Shown here one piece after another: positions 8,226-16,785 of a stretch of 64,000 nt of DNA. Source of the DNA: Hazenella coriacea (GTDB lineage: Bacteria; Bacillota; Bacilli; Thermoactinomycetales; Thermoactinomycetaceae). Every line of letters starts with the position of its first letter. Positions within the stretch are counted from its first letter, which is position 1. The stretch is taken from NCBI RefSeq assembly GCF_004341825.1, contig NZ_SMAG01000003.1, positions 310,001 to 374,000 of the forward strand. The letters run 5' to 3'. A program made the translations under genes and the position numbers. A model generated the notes under the pieces. The model was not told the DNA's origin. It saw nothing but the letters and a program-made list of their open reading frames with translations, and did not search any database.

Positions 8226-10484
8226 TTACCAATCTTCAAGAATTAAATCTTTGAGCCGACAATTCCGTTCTTCACCCCGTTGATTGGTAAGTCCTGCTTC
8301 TAGGGCTTGAGGTTCACCGCACATGATTAGGTAAGATTTGCTTCGTGTAATACCTGTGTAGATTAAATTTCTTTGTAACATGCGCCGATATGCATGTAAA
8401 ACTGGAAAGATAACGATTTCAAATTCTGAGCCTTGGGCTTTATGAACGGAACAAGCATAGGCAAGAGAAATTTGTGAAAGCTGGCTTCGTTTATAAGGGA
8501 CTTCTAATCGATCATATTGAACCCATAAAACGGGTTGCTCTGAACTTGCCTTCTCATCAATGGCAGAAATGACTCCCATATCTCCATTGTAAACGGGTTG
8601 CTCCGGGTGATTTTGTAACTGTAACACCTTATCTCCAAAACGGAAGATCCCATCTCCCCAAGAAATCTCTTTTTTATCTGGTGCTTGGGGATTAATCACT
8701 TGTTGGATTTCTTGATTGATTTTCTCCACTCCAGCTGGCCCTTTATAGATTGGCGCTAAGACTTGAACATCAAACAAAGTATATCCCCGCTGGATCGCAC
8801 TTGTAAAAGTTTGCATGATAATCGAAATCGTTTGATCTCGTTGGCAAGGAAAAAAACGACGATCTGGATATCGAGTTAGTAAGTCATTAGGAGATTTTCC
8901 TTTTTTTATTTCGTGGGCGAGTTGGATGATGGAGGAACCTTCTCCTTGCCGGAAAATTTCAGTTAACTCAACTCGCTTGATTTGCTCTACCTGTAATAAA
9001 TGATGTAACACTTGTCCAGGTCCAACTGAGGGTAACTGATCCTGATCACCAACCAAAATCACTTGCATTCCTTTGGGGATGGCTCGAAATAATTGATTCG
9101 CTAGCCAGATATCCAGCATCGAGACCTCATCCACAATCAAGAGAGAACCCGTGATCGGGTGATCAGAATGGTGCTCAAAAAACTCACCCTTCCACCCTAG
9201 AAGACGATGAATCGTCATCGCTGGCAATCCTGTTGACTCAGACATTCGTTTAGCTGCCCGTCCTGTGGGTGCTACTAAGCGAATAGGGAATGGAGTCTCT
9301 GTCCCCTCATACTCTTCAGGATCCAGAGAACATTCATGCAACGTAGCAAATAACTGGCAAATCCCTCGAATAACTGTCGTTTTCCCTGTTCCAGGCCCCC
9401 CTGTTAAGATCATCAAGGAGGAAGATAAAGCAGTAATCATCGCTTCTCTTTGTTGGTCCGCATAAGAAACCTGCCACTTTTCTTCCATCTCCCCAATCAC
9501 TCGATATAGCTCCGCCACTGGAAAGTCACTTTCCACTTTCTCTTCCAAGCATTCTTTTACTCGTTTTGCCAAACCGTATTCCGAATAGTACAGAGTAGGT
9601 AAAAAATAAAGCTCCTCTTCAATCATAATTCGTTCGTCTTCTTCCATCTGCTCCAAACATTGTTGACGAACTTCCTCTAAGTAAAGCTGGCTGGCTTGAC
9701 TTCCTAATAACTGATTTACTTGCTCATTTAACTGTATATAGGTAAGAAACACATGTCCATGTGAATAAGAAGCTTCTTTCATCGCATATAAAACAGCTGC
9801 CTGAAACCGCTCAGGAGCATCTTCTTTTAATCCCTGTTGACGAGCCATTTCATCCGCACGTCGAAACCCAATTCCATCCACATCATCGATCAAACGATAC
9901 GGATTTTCCTTCAGGATCGCGATGGTTTGATATTTGTATAACTGAACGATTTTTAAAGCTAATTGGGGACCCAATCCAAATTCATATAGATATACCATCG
10001 CCTGTTCAAGAGCATGATGCTCATGCAAGCTATCGGCAATGGTTTGCGCCCGGCTCTTTGAAATCCCTTTAATTTCTGTTAAGATATCCGGATTTTGTGC
10101 AATCTGGTCCAAAGCTTTCGTCCCTAATTGGTCAACAATCTTTTCGGCCGTTTTTTTGCCAACTCCTTCAAATAGCCCACTCGACAAATATTTAATAATC
10201 GCTTCACGCGACTGAGGGAGTTCTTTTTTTACAGCCTGCACATGAAATTGTTTCCCAAACTTCGGATGCTCTCTCCATTCGCCATAACAGGTGTAGATTT
10301 CATCCGTGTGTGGTCGTAACAAATGTCCTACAACAGTAACAGCTTCTTCCTTGATCGGTTCAGAAGCCTCTTCAACCTGTAACAAAAAGACGCCATAACC
10401 ATTCTCTTCATTATAAAAAATCTCTTGGGTAAATGAACCTTTAATAAAGCTCTCAGCAAATAAGTCAATTTGGGTTTGAGTCAT
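8226..10484 (-). CDS. recD2: ATP-dependent 5'-3' DNA helicase RecD2 (YrrC)
   Basis: RecD2 is a superfamily 1B helicase of bacteria that lack RecBCD. It acts in recombination, mismatch repair and replication-fork progress. Seen: an N-terminal OB/beta-barrel region (residues 1-90), helix-hairpin-helix repeats (FEGVGKKTAEKIV, IKGISKSRAQTI, DVDGIGFRRADEMA), Walker A GGPGTGKTT near residue 360, Walker B LLIVDEVSMLD, and a late motif SLAYACSVHKAQGSEFEIVI with YTGITRS. About 752 aa, normal. A GTG at 10499 is possible, but the ATG at 10484 lies about 10 nt after GGTGGG and gives a cleaner N-terminus. Confidence 0.95.
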   Translation of the reverse strand: MTQTQIDLFAESFIKGSFTQEIFYNEENGYGVFLLQVEEASEPIKEEAVTVVGHLLRPHTDEIYTCYGEWREHPKFGKQFHVQAVKKELPQSREAIIKYLSSGLFEGVGKKTAEKIVDQLGTKALDQIAQNPDILTEIKGISKSRAQTIADSLHEHHALEQAMVYLYEFGLGPQLALKIVQLYKYQTIAILKENPYRLIDDVDGIGFRRADEMARQQGLKEDAPERFQAAVLYAMKEASYSHGHVFLTYIQLNEQVNQLLGSQASQLYLEEVRQQCLEQMEEDERIMIEEELYFLPTLYYSEYGLAKRVKECLEEKVESDFPVAELYRVIGEMEEKWQVSYADQQREAMITALSSSLMILTGGPGTGKTTVIRGICQLFATLHECSLDPEEYEGTETPFPIRLVAPTGRAAKRMSESTGLPAMTIHRLLGWKGEFFEHHSDHPITGSLLIVDEVSMLDIWLANQLFRAIPKGMQVILVGDQDQLPSVGPGQVLHHLLQVEQIKRVELTEIFRQGEGSSIIQLAHEIKKGKSPNDLLTRYPDRRFFPCQRDQTISIIMQTFTSAIQRGYTLFDVQVLAPIYKGPAGVEKINQEIQQVINPQAPDKKEISWGDGIFRFGDKVLQLQNHPEQPVYNGDMGVISAIDEKASSEQPVLWVQYDRLEVPYKRSQLSQISLAYACSVHKAQGSEFEIVIFPVLHAYRRMLQRNLIYTGITRSKSYLIMCGEPQALEAGLTNQRGEERNCRLKDLILEDW

Positions 10485-10587
10485 TTCGTGTACACCCACC
10501 CGTCTACATTTAAAACTTAAACAAAAACATTTTCTGATCAGTTATATGAAAGAGTAATCCTATCAATCATGAAGAAAAGGAAAGTAG

Positions 10588-10615
10588 AAAAATGACCCCA
10601 TTAGAAGGGTCATTC
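10588..10615 (-). terminator. Rho-independent terminator
   Basis: AATGACCC / GGGTCATT stem at 10591-10614 with a short T run on the minus strand, 20 bp after the stop of the zinc-motif protein gene. It separates the cymR operon from recD2. Confidence 0.75.
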
Positions 10616-10633
10616 TCTACAAACTTACTTTTC

Positions 10634-11116
10634 TCAGTCATTTCCATATTCGGTTACACACTCAGGTGAACAAAACGATCCCCACTCTTGACGAGGATCC
10701 CACTCTCTCCGGAATGGAGCCATCGGATTAAATTCAAACTCACAGTGTTTACACTGTTTCGTTTGAGTCAGTCGTAATAATCCATCATGTAAAAGATCTA
10801 ATTGTGTTTTACTTAACTGTAAAGTATAGGCGATATAGTTCATCACCTCGTAAACGTCAGCAAAAAAGTAAGGATCTTCCTGAGCATAGAGACGTGGATT
10901 CCACCAAGCCCAACGTCCATCAGAAAGGTGAGTAACATAAAACTGATCCACAATCAATCTAGAAGCTTGTTCTAATCGTTCAAAAGATGGAAAGCCAAGT
11001 TCTGCAGCAAGATTGTCCATTAAAGCCTGATCAATATCACTTAACATCTCTTTCCAATTAATGTTATCTAATTCATCTTCCCATTCATCCATTTGCTTAA
11101 AATTACCTAGATTCAC
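10634..11116 (-). CDS. Uncharacterised protein with C-terminal zinc-binding cysteines
   Basis: 160 aa, acidic and rich in Trp/Tyr; no family recognised with confidence. The C-terminal 45 residues carry CKHCEFEF and FCSPECV, a C-x2-C ... C-x3-C arrangement typical of small zinc fingers of the MYM/TRASH or FCS type. The rest is helical-looking. It lies 23 bp downstream of the cysteine desulfurase, where mnmA (tRNA 2-thiouridylase) usually follows in Bacillus, and is transcribed with cymR and the desulfurase. A link to sulfur or metal handling is only a contextual guess. Confidence 0.75.
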   Translation of the reverse strand: MNLGNFKQMDEWEDELDNINWKEMLSDIDQALMDNLAAELGFPSFERLEQASRLIVDQFYVTHLSDGRWAWWNPRLYAQEDPYFFADVYEVMNYIAYTLQLSKTQLDLLHDGLLRLTQTKQCKHCEFEFNPMAPFRREWDPRQEWGSFCSPECVTEYGND

Positions 11117-11139
11117 GACTCATCTTCCTTTCTCTCTCA

Positions 11140-12282
11140 CTAAACCGTCGTCAATCTACGGACAATCTCAGCCGTCTTTTTTGCTACCCCTCTCATTTGT
11201 TCCACTGTATTCCCACGTCCAAAACTAAAACGAATCGCTGATCGGGTAATTTCCTCACTGAGTTGCATCGCTTTTAATACATGTGAGACTTCTAAGGTCC
11301 CAGACGTACACGCAGAGCCACTTGCACAAGCAATATCAGCTATATCATAGTTCATCAATAACGTTTCTGAGTCTGTTCCGGGGAAACTAAGATTGAGGAT
11401 ATGGGGTAAAAAACGTTCTGGATGTCCGTTTATAACAAAGTTTACCTTTTCTCTTTTCAATTCTGCAAGTAACGTATGGCGTAAATGAAGCAAAAATCGT
11501 TTATGTTCTTCTCTTTCTTCCATTGCCAGCTCTGTGGCTTTTCCAAACCCTACGATTCCGATGACATTTTCTGTCCCAGGACGGCGTCTTCGCTCCTGTG
11601 CACCACCAAAATTTCGCGGGATGATGCGAACTCTTTTCGATTGGTACAAAGCACCTACACCTTTGGGTCCATTAATTTTGTGGCTAGAAAGAGAGAGCAA
11701 GTCAACAGGAAGTGTACGAAGATCCAATTCCTCTACACCAAAGGCTTGAACAGCATCTGTATGAAAATAAATCTGTTGCTCCTGAGCCCATTGACCCATT
11801 TCTTCAATCGGTTGTAAAGTACCTACTTCATTGTTTCCAGTCATAATCGAGATGAGACACGTGTTAGGACGTGTTGCCTTTTTTAATTCATCTATAGAAA
11901 TCATTCCTGTATGATCTACGGGAAGATAAGTGACTTCAAACCCGACCCTTTCCATATATTTACAAGTATCTAGAACCGCATGGTGTTCAATCTCCGAAGT
12001 AATAATATGATTTTTTCCTTCTTCCAAACATGCTGTAGCCACACCCATGATCGCTAAATTATCTGCTTCCGTTCCTCCACTTGTAAAGGTGATTTGTCCT
12101 GGTTCTGTGTGAAGAGCATGGGCAATCTCCTGTCTTGCTTGATCAATAGCAGTACGAACTGTCCTTCCATACTGATGAATACTAGAAGGATTACCAAATG
12201 CCTCGTCTAAAAATGGAAGCATTGCTTTTTTTACTTCAGGACGAATCGGTGTAGTAGCAGCATGATCCAAATAAATTGCCAT
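11140..12282 (-). CDS. yrvO: Cysteine desulfurase (NifS/IscS family, YrvO-like)
   Basis: A PLP enzyme of 380 aa that takes sulfur from cysteine as a persulfide for tRNA thiolation or Fe-S clusters. Seen: the N-terminus IYLDHAATTPIRPEV, the PLP-binding His/Asp region (TSEIEHHAV, HTDAVQAFG), the Schiff-base Lys in LSLSSHKINGPKGVGALY (about 205), and the catalytic Cys loop IACASGSACTSG (about 325). It follows cymR by 15 bp. In B. subtilis the equivalent YrvO partners with MnmA, which is not next to it here. Confidence 0.93.
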   Translation of the reverse strand: MAIYLDHAATTPIRPEVKKAMLPFLDEAFGNPSSIHQYGRTVRTAIDQARQEIAHALHTEPGQITFTSGGTEADNLAIMGVATACLEEGKNHIITSEIEHHAVLDTCKYMERVGFEVTYLPVDHTGMISIDELKKATRPNTCLISIMTGNNEVGTLQPIEEMGQWAQEQQIYFHTDAVQAFGVEELDLRTLPVDLLSLSSHKINGPKGVGALYQSKRVRIIPRNFGGAQERRRRPGTENVIGIVGFGKATELAMEEREEHKRFLLHLRHTLLAELKREKVNFVINGHPERFLPHILNLSFPGTDSETLLMNYDIADIACASGSACTSGTLEVSHVLKAMQLSEEITRSAIRFSFGRGNTVEQMRGVAKKTAEIVRRLTTV

Positions 12283-12296
12283 AGCCCACTCCTCCG

Positions 12297-12716
12297 CTAA
12301 ATATAAAACATATAGTTCTCATTGTTCCCATCATATTCAAAATTGATCAGAGAAGCTAAAGAAGTGGAATCTAACACCTCTGCAATCGAATCACGAATCC
12401 TTCTCCATAAATCCCTACGAGCTGGATCCTCTTCTTCAGTAAATTCAACTGGACTGATCGGACCTTCTAACACACGAATAATGTCCCCAGCCGTAATTCC
12501 TTCTGGCGGCTTAGCCAGCTTGTATCCCCCATAAGCTCCACGCACACTTCGCACTAACCCTGCATTTCTTAAAGGAGCGATTAGCTGTTCCAAATAATGT
12601 TCAGAAAGACCATGTCGTTCTGCTACACTTTTGAGCGGAATCGGTCCTTGTCCATATCGACATGCTAAATCCATCATGATTGTGAGACCATAGCGACCTT
12701 TAGTCGAAATTTTCAA
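12297..12716 (-). CDS. cymR: Rrf2-family regulator CymR (cysteine metabolism repressor)
   Basis: About 139 aa. CymR represses cysteine-uptake and biosynthesis genes with CysK as partner. The winged-helix region ISTKGRYGLTIMMDLACRYG ... HGLSEHYLEQLIAPLRNAGLVRSVRGAYGGYKLA is clear. The segment where IscR has three cluster-binding cysteines reads EEDPARRDLWRRI with none, as in CymR. A GTG at 12728 is in frame, but AGAGGTG sits 9 nt before TTG at 12716, giving the usual N-terminus (M)KISTKGRYG, so TTG is chosen. That start lies inside the end of the upstream gene (stop at 12700), suggesting coupling. Confidence 0.92.
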   Translation of the reverse strand: MKISTKGRYGLTIMMDLACRYGQGPIPLKSVAERHGLSEHYLEQLIAPLRNAGLVRSVRGAYGGYKLAKPPEGITAGDIIRVLEGPISPVEFTEEEDPARRDLWRRIRDSIAEVLDSTSLASLINFEYDGNNENYMFYI

Positions 12717-13392
12717 CCGAATTGACACCTCTTTTCAAAAGCAATTGCAACAAACGTTGACTATATTGAATCGAGACTTGCATCAAGGGACCTGCTAAAA
12801 ACCCAAAAAAGAGGGTACCGATGTGTACAGGTCCACCCAAAAACCAGCCGATGCTACCAACAATTAACTCCATTATAGTACGAACACTACGGATCGACCA
12901 GCCAAAGCGTGAGGAGAGTTCAATCACTAAACCATCTCTTGGACCAGCTCCAGCTTCAGGTGCAATATAAAGTCCAATTCCCACTGCGATCAAACCTATG
13001 CCTATAACAAGTAAAACTCCTTGAGACCACCACTGATTAGCCATAGGAATAAAATCAAAAAACATAATAATATCAATAAAAATTCCAAAGAGTAACATAT
13101 TGAGAATCGCCCCAACACGTGGAAATTGACGATTCAGTATACAGGTACAAGCAACAATCAAAACTCCAATCGCGATTGTCCAAAAACCGATGGATAAAGG
13201 AGTGATCTTTGCTAGACCGATATGTAACACTTCCCATGGGGCCACTCCCAAATTCGCTTGAATGGTACAAACGGTCCCTAAAGCCATGATCCATAGCCCG
13301 AATATAAAAAATGAAAAACGATACCAAAAATCCCCTGAACTTTTTGAAAAGCCCCCTATAAACCAATTCACCCATTTTTTTCTTTTACTCAT
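12700..13392 (-). CDS. YczE/YitT-type integral membrane protein
   Basis: 230 aa with about five or six hydrophobic segments. The conserved segments FIFGLWIMALGTVCTIQANLG, APWEVLHIGLA, APEAGAGPRDGLVIEL and GGPVHIGTLFFGFLAGP match the YczE family of membrane proteins. A B. subtilis member affects surfactin production, but no transport activity is established. It is the first gene of a transcript with cymR and the desulfurase, overlapping the cymR start by about 17 bp, so the placement rather than the family suggests a link to sulfur metabolism. Confidence 0.85.
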   Translation of the reverse strand: MSKRKKWVNWFIGGFSKSSGDFWYRFSFFIFGLWIMALGTVCTIQANLGVAPWEVLHIGLAKITPLSIGFWTIAIGVLIVACTCILNRQFPRVGAILNMLLFGIFIDIIMFFDFIPMANQWWSQGVLLVIGIGLIAVGIGLYIAPEAGAGPRDGLVIELSSRFGWSIRSVRTIMELIVGSIGWFLGGPVHIGTLFFGFLAGPLMQVSIQYSQRLLQLLLKRGVNSVENFD

Positions 13393-13979
13393 GATAAAAA
13401 ACCTACTTATTATTTATATTATATTTTAGGTTCAATCCGCCACATGAGGAGTGTTACTATTTTTTAAAACCATACAATTTATGCAACATTTTCTACGGTT
13501 TGTAGTCAGTTTATCACAGGATGAATCTTTGCGAACAGAACATTTTCTGATTAAATATAGATTGTTAATTTTGTTGGATGAAAAAACAACATCACCTTGG
13601 CAACTCAAAATAACTGACTCCTTACAAATATACATAAATTCCTATTGCCCACTTTTACTAATCCCCTCTTATAAATAAAACCATTTAACAAAAATATAAT
13701 TATCAGAAAAACCCTCATATCCATTTCCACTTTTTTCATTCACGATAAACTTTTTTTGCAAACTTTCATCAATGAACCACCCACTCAAATCATCGAATTA
13801 TTGCACTTCACGATAAATCTCAAGGTGTAAGGAGACATGTTACAATAGTACAGGAAAGCTAAACAATACATTTTTTTGTTAACTATGAGATTCAAATAAA
13901 AGTAATGCTTAAAATCATGAAATCATCGATCACTGAGTCTGCTTATATTTTCACTATCTATCAATAAGAGGGATGTACA
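13393..13979. other. Gene-less divergent spacer between the yczE-like gene and rarA
   Basis: About 590 bp, very A+T rich. Short open frames on both strands (13432-13635 and 13451-13678) lack ribosome sites and family resemblance, so none is called. It must hold divergent promoters for the cymR transcript and for rarA, but I could not assign a convincing -35/-10 pair. Confidence 0.5.
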
Positions 13980-15302
13980 TTGGACTTATTTGAATTTGGA
14001 ATGGAAAAAGAACGAGAAACAAAGGCACCCTTAGCAGCTCGCATGCGTCCTCGCCACTTAGATGAAGTAATCGGTCAATCTCATATCATTGGGTCTGGAA
14101 GACTCTTACGACGAGCCATCGAAGCTGATCAATTAACATCCATGATTTTTCATGGTCCTCCTGGCACGGGAAAAACCACACTTGCTCAAGTGATTGCCAA
14201 TTCCACAGAAGCCTATTTTGAAAAATTAAATGCAGTCACTGCAGGTGTTGCAGATTTGAGACGCATTGTGCAAGAAGCAAAAGATCGGTTGGGAATGTAT
14301 GGACAAAGAACGGTTCTGTTTATCGATGAAATTCATCGGTTTAACCGTTCCCAACAAGATGCCTTACTTCCCTATGTGGAGGATGGAACCATGATCTTCA
14401 TCGGGGCTACGACTGAGAATCCTTCCTTTGAAGTAAATGCAGCCCTTCTCTCTCGTTCAAGGCTTTTTTCTTTACAAACATTAAGCGATGAAGAAATGAA
14501 ACAGATCCTTCTACGTGCATTAGAAGACCGAGACAGAGGATTAGGAGAGTATCAAGGAGAGCTAACACCAGAAGCTTTAGATCATCTTGTTCAGATCGCA
14601 AATGGAGATAGTCGAAATGCGCTAAATGCTTTGGAGTTAGCCGTTCTTACAACGCCACCCAATGAAGAGGGTATTCGAAAAATCACTTTAGAAGTGGCTG
14701 AAGAATCCATTCAAAAGAAAATAATTCGCTATGATAAAAATGGGGATCAGCACTATGATACAATCTCAGCTTTTATCAAAAGTATACGTGGCTCTGATCC
14801 TGATGCAGCCCTCTACTATCTAGCAAAAATGATCCTCGCAGGTGAAGATCCTCGGTTCATTGCTCGACGAATTTTTATTCATGCTGCTGAAGACGTGGGA
14901 ATGGCAGACCCCCGAGCTTTATTAATCGCCTCTGCGGCTGCTCATGCCGTTGACTATATTGGACTCCCTGAAGCTCAAATCCCCTTAGCCGAAGCGGTGA
15001 TTTATTTAGCTACAGCTCCTAAGAGTAATGCGGCTTACAGAGGTATCAATGAGGCACTAGCTGCTGTCAAATCGGAAAGAAATGCGGAAGTTCCTCCCCA
15101 TCTTCGTGATGCCCATTTTAAAGGAGCTAAAGAACAAGGGAGAGGCAAAGGATATTTATATCCTCATGATTATCCACGTGGTTATATTAAGCAACAATAC
15201 CTTCCGGATGAACATGTAGGGAAAACATTTTACCATCCAACTACCATTGGCTATGAACAAAAACTACAAGAATTTATTCGTTGGGTCAAGAAAGATAAAT
15301 AA
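13980..15302 (+). CDS. rarA: Replication-associated recombination protein RarA (MgsA)
   Basis: A 440-aa AAA+ ATPase related to clamp-loader subunits and RuvB that acts at stalled forks. Seen: RPRHLDEVIGQSHIIG near residue 25, Walker A FHGPPGTGKTT, Walker B VLFIDEIHRFNRSQQDALLP, sensor IGATTENPSFEVN, and the C-terminal tetramerisation region (IKSIRGSDPDAALYYLAKM, EDVGMADP, AAAHAVDYIGLPEA, GYLYPHDYP). TTG start at 13980 with AGAGGG 7 nt upstream. Its placement next to cymR, divergently transcribed, matches yrvN of Bacillus. Confidence 0.95.
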   Translation: MDLFEFGMEKERETKAPLAARMRPRHLDEVIGQSHIIGSGRLLRRAIEADQLTSMIFHGPPGTGKTTLAQVIANSTEAYFEKLNAVTAGVADLRRIVQEAKDRLGMYGQRTVLFIDEIHRFNRSQQDALLPYVEDGTMIFIGATTENPSFEVNAALLSRSRLFSLQTLSDEEMKQILLRALEDRDRGLGEYQGELTPEALDHLVQIANGDSRNALNALELAVLTTPPNEEGIRKITLEVAEESIQKKIIRYDKNGDQHYDTISAFIKSIRGSDPDAALYYLAKMILAGEDPRFIARRIFIHAAEDVGMADPRALLIASAAAHAVDYIGLPEAQIPLAEAVIYLATAPKSNAAYRGINEALAAVKSERNAEVPPHLRDAHFKGAKEQGRGKGYLYPHDYPRGYIKQQYLPDEHVGKTFYHPTTIGYEQKLQEFIRWVKKDK

Positions 15303-15368
15303 TGATCGATGTATTTGAACACTCCTTTAGGGCAAATTAAGAAAAAATACTTAAAGGAGAGTGTACGA

Positions 15369-15800
15369 ATGGATCCGCAAATGAAAAATTTGATTGATGG
15401 TCTCAATGAAGACCTTAGCTATGAACTAACAGCCGTTCATCAATATATCTACAATGCGGCGGTGGTGTCGGGATTAGCTCGGTTAACACTGAAAGATTTC
15501 TTCTTAAATGAAGCCAACGATGAAATGACTCATTCCCAATACCTTTCAGAGAAAATTGCTTCTTTGGGCGGTGAACCAAAGGTTGAATCGAAACCCATCT
15601 CTTCCCTACGGAATGTAAAGGAGATGCTCGAAGCTACTTTACAAGCCGAAATAGATACGATCCAGAGGTATACTCAACGAATTGAACAAGCGGAGGCTGT
15701 GCGGGATCTTGAGTTAAAAATAAAACTAGAAGACTTTATCGCTGATGAAACCAAGCACAAGGAAGAGATCCAGCGTTTGTTAGCTGACCCTCGACTGTAG
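15369..15800 (+). CDS. Ferritin-like / bacterioferritin-type protein
   Basis: A 143-aa four-helix-bundle protein. Predicted diiron ligands are visible in helix A (LNEDLSYELTAVHQY), helix B (EANDEMTHSQYLSEKI, an E-x2-x-H pattern), helix C (LQAEIDTIQRYTQRIEQA) and helix D (DFIADETKHKEEIQRLL, another E-x2-H pattern), so it should store iron or detoxify peroxide. A start at 15309 is in frame, but AAGGAGAGTGTACGA directly precedes the ATG at 15369. It follows rarA by 66 bp and is probably also read from that transcript. Whether haem is bound cannot be told. Confidence 0.85.
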   Translation: MDPQMKNLIDGLNEDLSYELTAVHQYIYNAAVVSGLARLTLKDFFLNEANDEMTHSQYLSEKIASLGGEPKVESKPISSLRNVKEMLEATLQAEIDTIQRYTQRIEQAEAVRDLELKIKLEDFIADETKHKEEIQRLLADPRL

Positions 15801-15860
15801 ACAAGAAAAAAACTCTCACCAAGAATGGTTAGCTTTCTCACCTTCAAGTCTCTCCATAGA

Positions 15861-15898
15861 CCCAAAACCCCCCTTTCTCTTTGTAAGGGGGGTTTTTA
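15861..15898. terminator. Bidirectional terminator between the ferritin-like gene and the NT5C-type gene
   Basis: CCCCCC / GGGGGG stem flanked by AAAA on the left and TTTTT on the right (15865-15897), placed between two convergent genes. It can terminate both. Confidence 0.85.
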
Positions 15899-15908
15899 CA
15901 TATAACCG

Positions 15909-16472
15909 CTATGAATGTTTCGAGATTATCTCATGCACTTGACGCCAATCTGTAATTCTTTTTAAAGGAATGGGGAAATCACGATTATAAGAAGCATCGA
16001 CAATCACTGTAGGGATCCGATTCTTACATAAATTTTCTAAATGTTTGGGTGCATCTTCAAAAAAAAGGTCAATTCCAATCTCATTAGCGACTTTTGCTTT
16101 ATCTTGAGCACTCATTACCAAATTCCTACCTGTGTAAGGAAACTCATGCTTTTGTAACCAGTCGATGGTCACTTTACGTAAATTTCTCATTCCTGGACGT
16201 GCAGTAATAAAAAATACTTTGTGCCCACTCTCTACTAGCTCATTGAGAACCTCTGATGCATGGGGTAAAGGAAGACCTAATGTGTAGATTTTTTCCTCTA
16301 GTTTCCGCCACATCTTGGCACCTTCCTGGCGTGTTAACCTATAAGCTCGATCTAGATAAAACTCTGGTACATCTTCCACTTCGATGGTTTGATTGAGCTC
16401 TTCATTATAAACTTGTACCGCTGCACGGTGAGTGTCTTTAATGGTTCCATCGATATCCACACCGATATTCAT
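15909..16472 (-). CDS. HAD-superfamily 5' nucleotidase, NT5C type
   Basis: A 187-aa HAD hydrolase of the deoxyribonucleotidase (NT5C) group. The nucleophile motif NIGVDIDGTI (Asp6/Asp8) is at the N-terminus, motif II FFITARPG is near residue 95, and the acidic motif IDLFFEDAPKHLENL is near residue 135. Such enzymes dephosphorylate nucleoside monophosphates, but substrate preference cannot be read from the sequence. It stands alone, downstream of 6S RNA on the same strand. Confidence 0.82.
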   Translation of the reverse strand: MNIGVDIDGTIKDTHRAAVQVYNEELNQTIEVEDVPEFYLDRAYRLTRQEGAKMWRKLEEKIYTLGLPLPHASEVLNELVESGHKVFFITARPGMRNLRKVTIDWLQKHEFPYTGRNLVMSAQDKAKVANEIGIDLFFEDAPKHLENLCKNRIPTVIVDASYNRDFPIPLKRITDWRQVHEIISKHS

Positions 16473-16534
16473 TCTGTCTCTCCTACCATCATTGGTTTCA
16501 TTTTATAAATTCCCCAAAACAGTCCGCTCCATAC

Positions 16535-16725
16535 AAAAAAAGAGCCCCATTATGCCGTGCTCCCTTGGTTTTGAACCTGCTCTCTCGCAGGTGGGTGCTC
16601 TACATCTCAGATCATGGGTCCACTCCTGTGGCTTCCACTTACAAAGATGACTCAAGCTCCCATAGAAAATGTGTTGGTTACAAAACGTAAGGTGCACGAA
16701 CATCGCAGGACTCTTTTTTGTTTGT
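16535..16725 (-). ncRNA. bsrA: 6S RNA (6S-1 / bsrA type)
   Basis: On the minus strand a transcript of about 190 nt has the 6S layout. A 5' segment AAGAGUCCUGCGAUGUUCG pairs through AAGAGUCC with GGGGCUCUU at the 3' end. The middle is largely unpaired around a central bubble, and a T run at 16534-16540 ends the transcript. A good promoter lies just upstream. It is immediately downstream of aspS, where the 6S-1 gene (bsrA) lies in B. subtilis. 6S RNA mimics an open promoter and sequesters sigma-A RNA polymerase. The assignment rests on ends, size and synteny; no covariance search was run. Confidence 0.85.
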
Positions 16726-16731
16726 GATTTT

Positions 16732-16760
16732 ATGGTATCAAATATACAGACAAAGTGCAA
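16732..16760 (-). promoter_or_regulatory. Sigma-A-type promoter of 6S RNA
   Basis: On the minus strand TTGCAC (16755-16760), a 17-bp spacer and TACCAT (16732-16737). Transcription would start near 16725, a few bases before the paired 5' end of the 6S RNA. Confidence 0.65.
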
Positions 16761-16785
16761 GTAAAACTATTATCTAGTTAAGAAA

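Noticed and set aside
13451-13678. Small plus-strand frame before rarA
   Set aside because: No ribosome site, A+T-rich biased translation, no recognisable features.
16503-16760. Protein-like frame on the minus strand downstream of aspS
   Set aside because: It covers the 6S RNA and its promoter.
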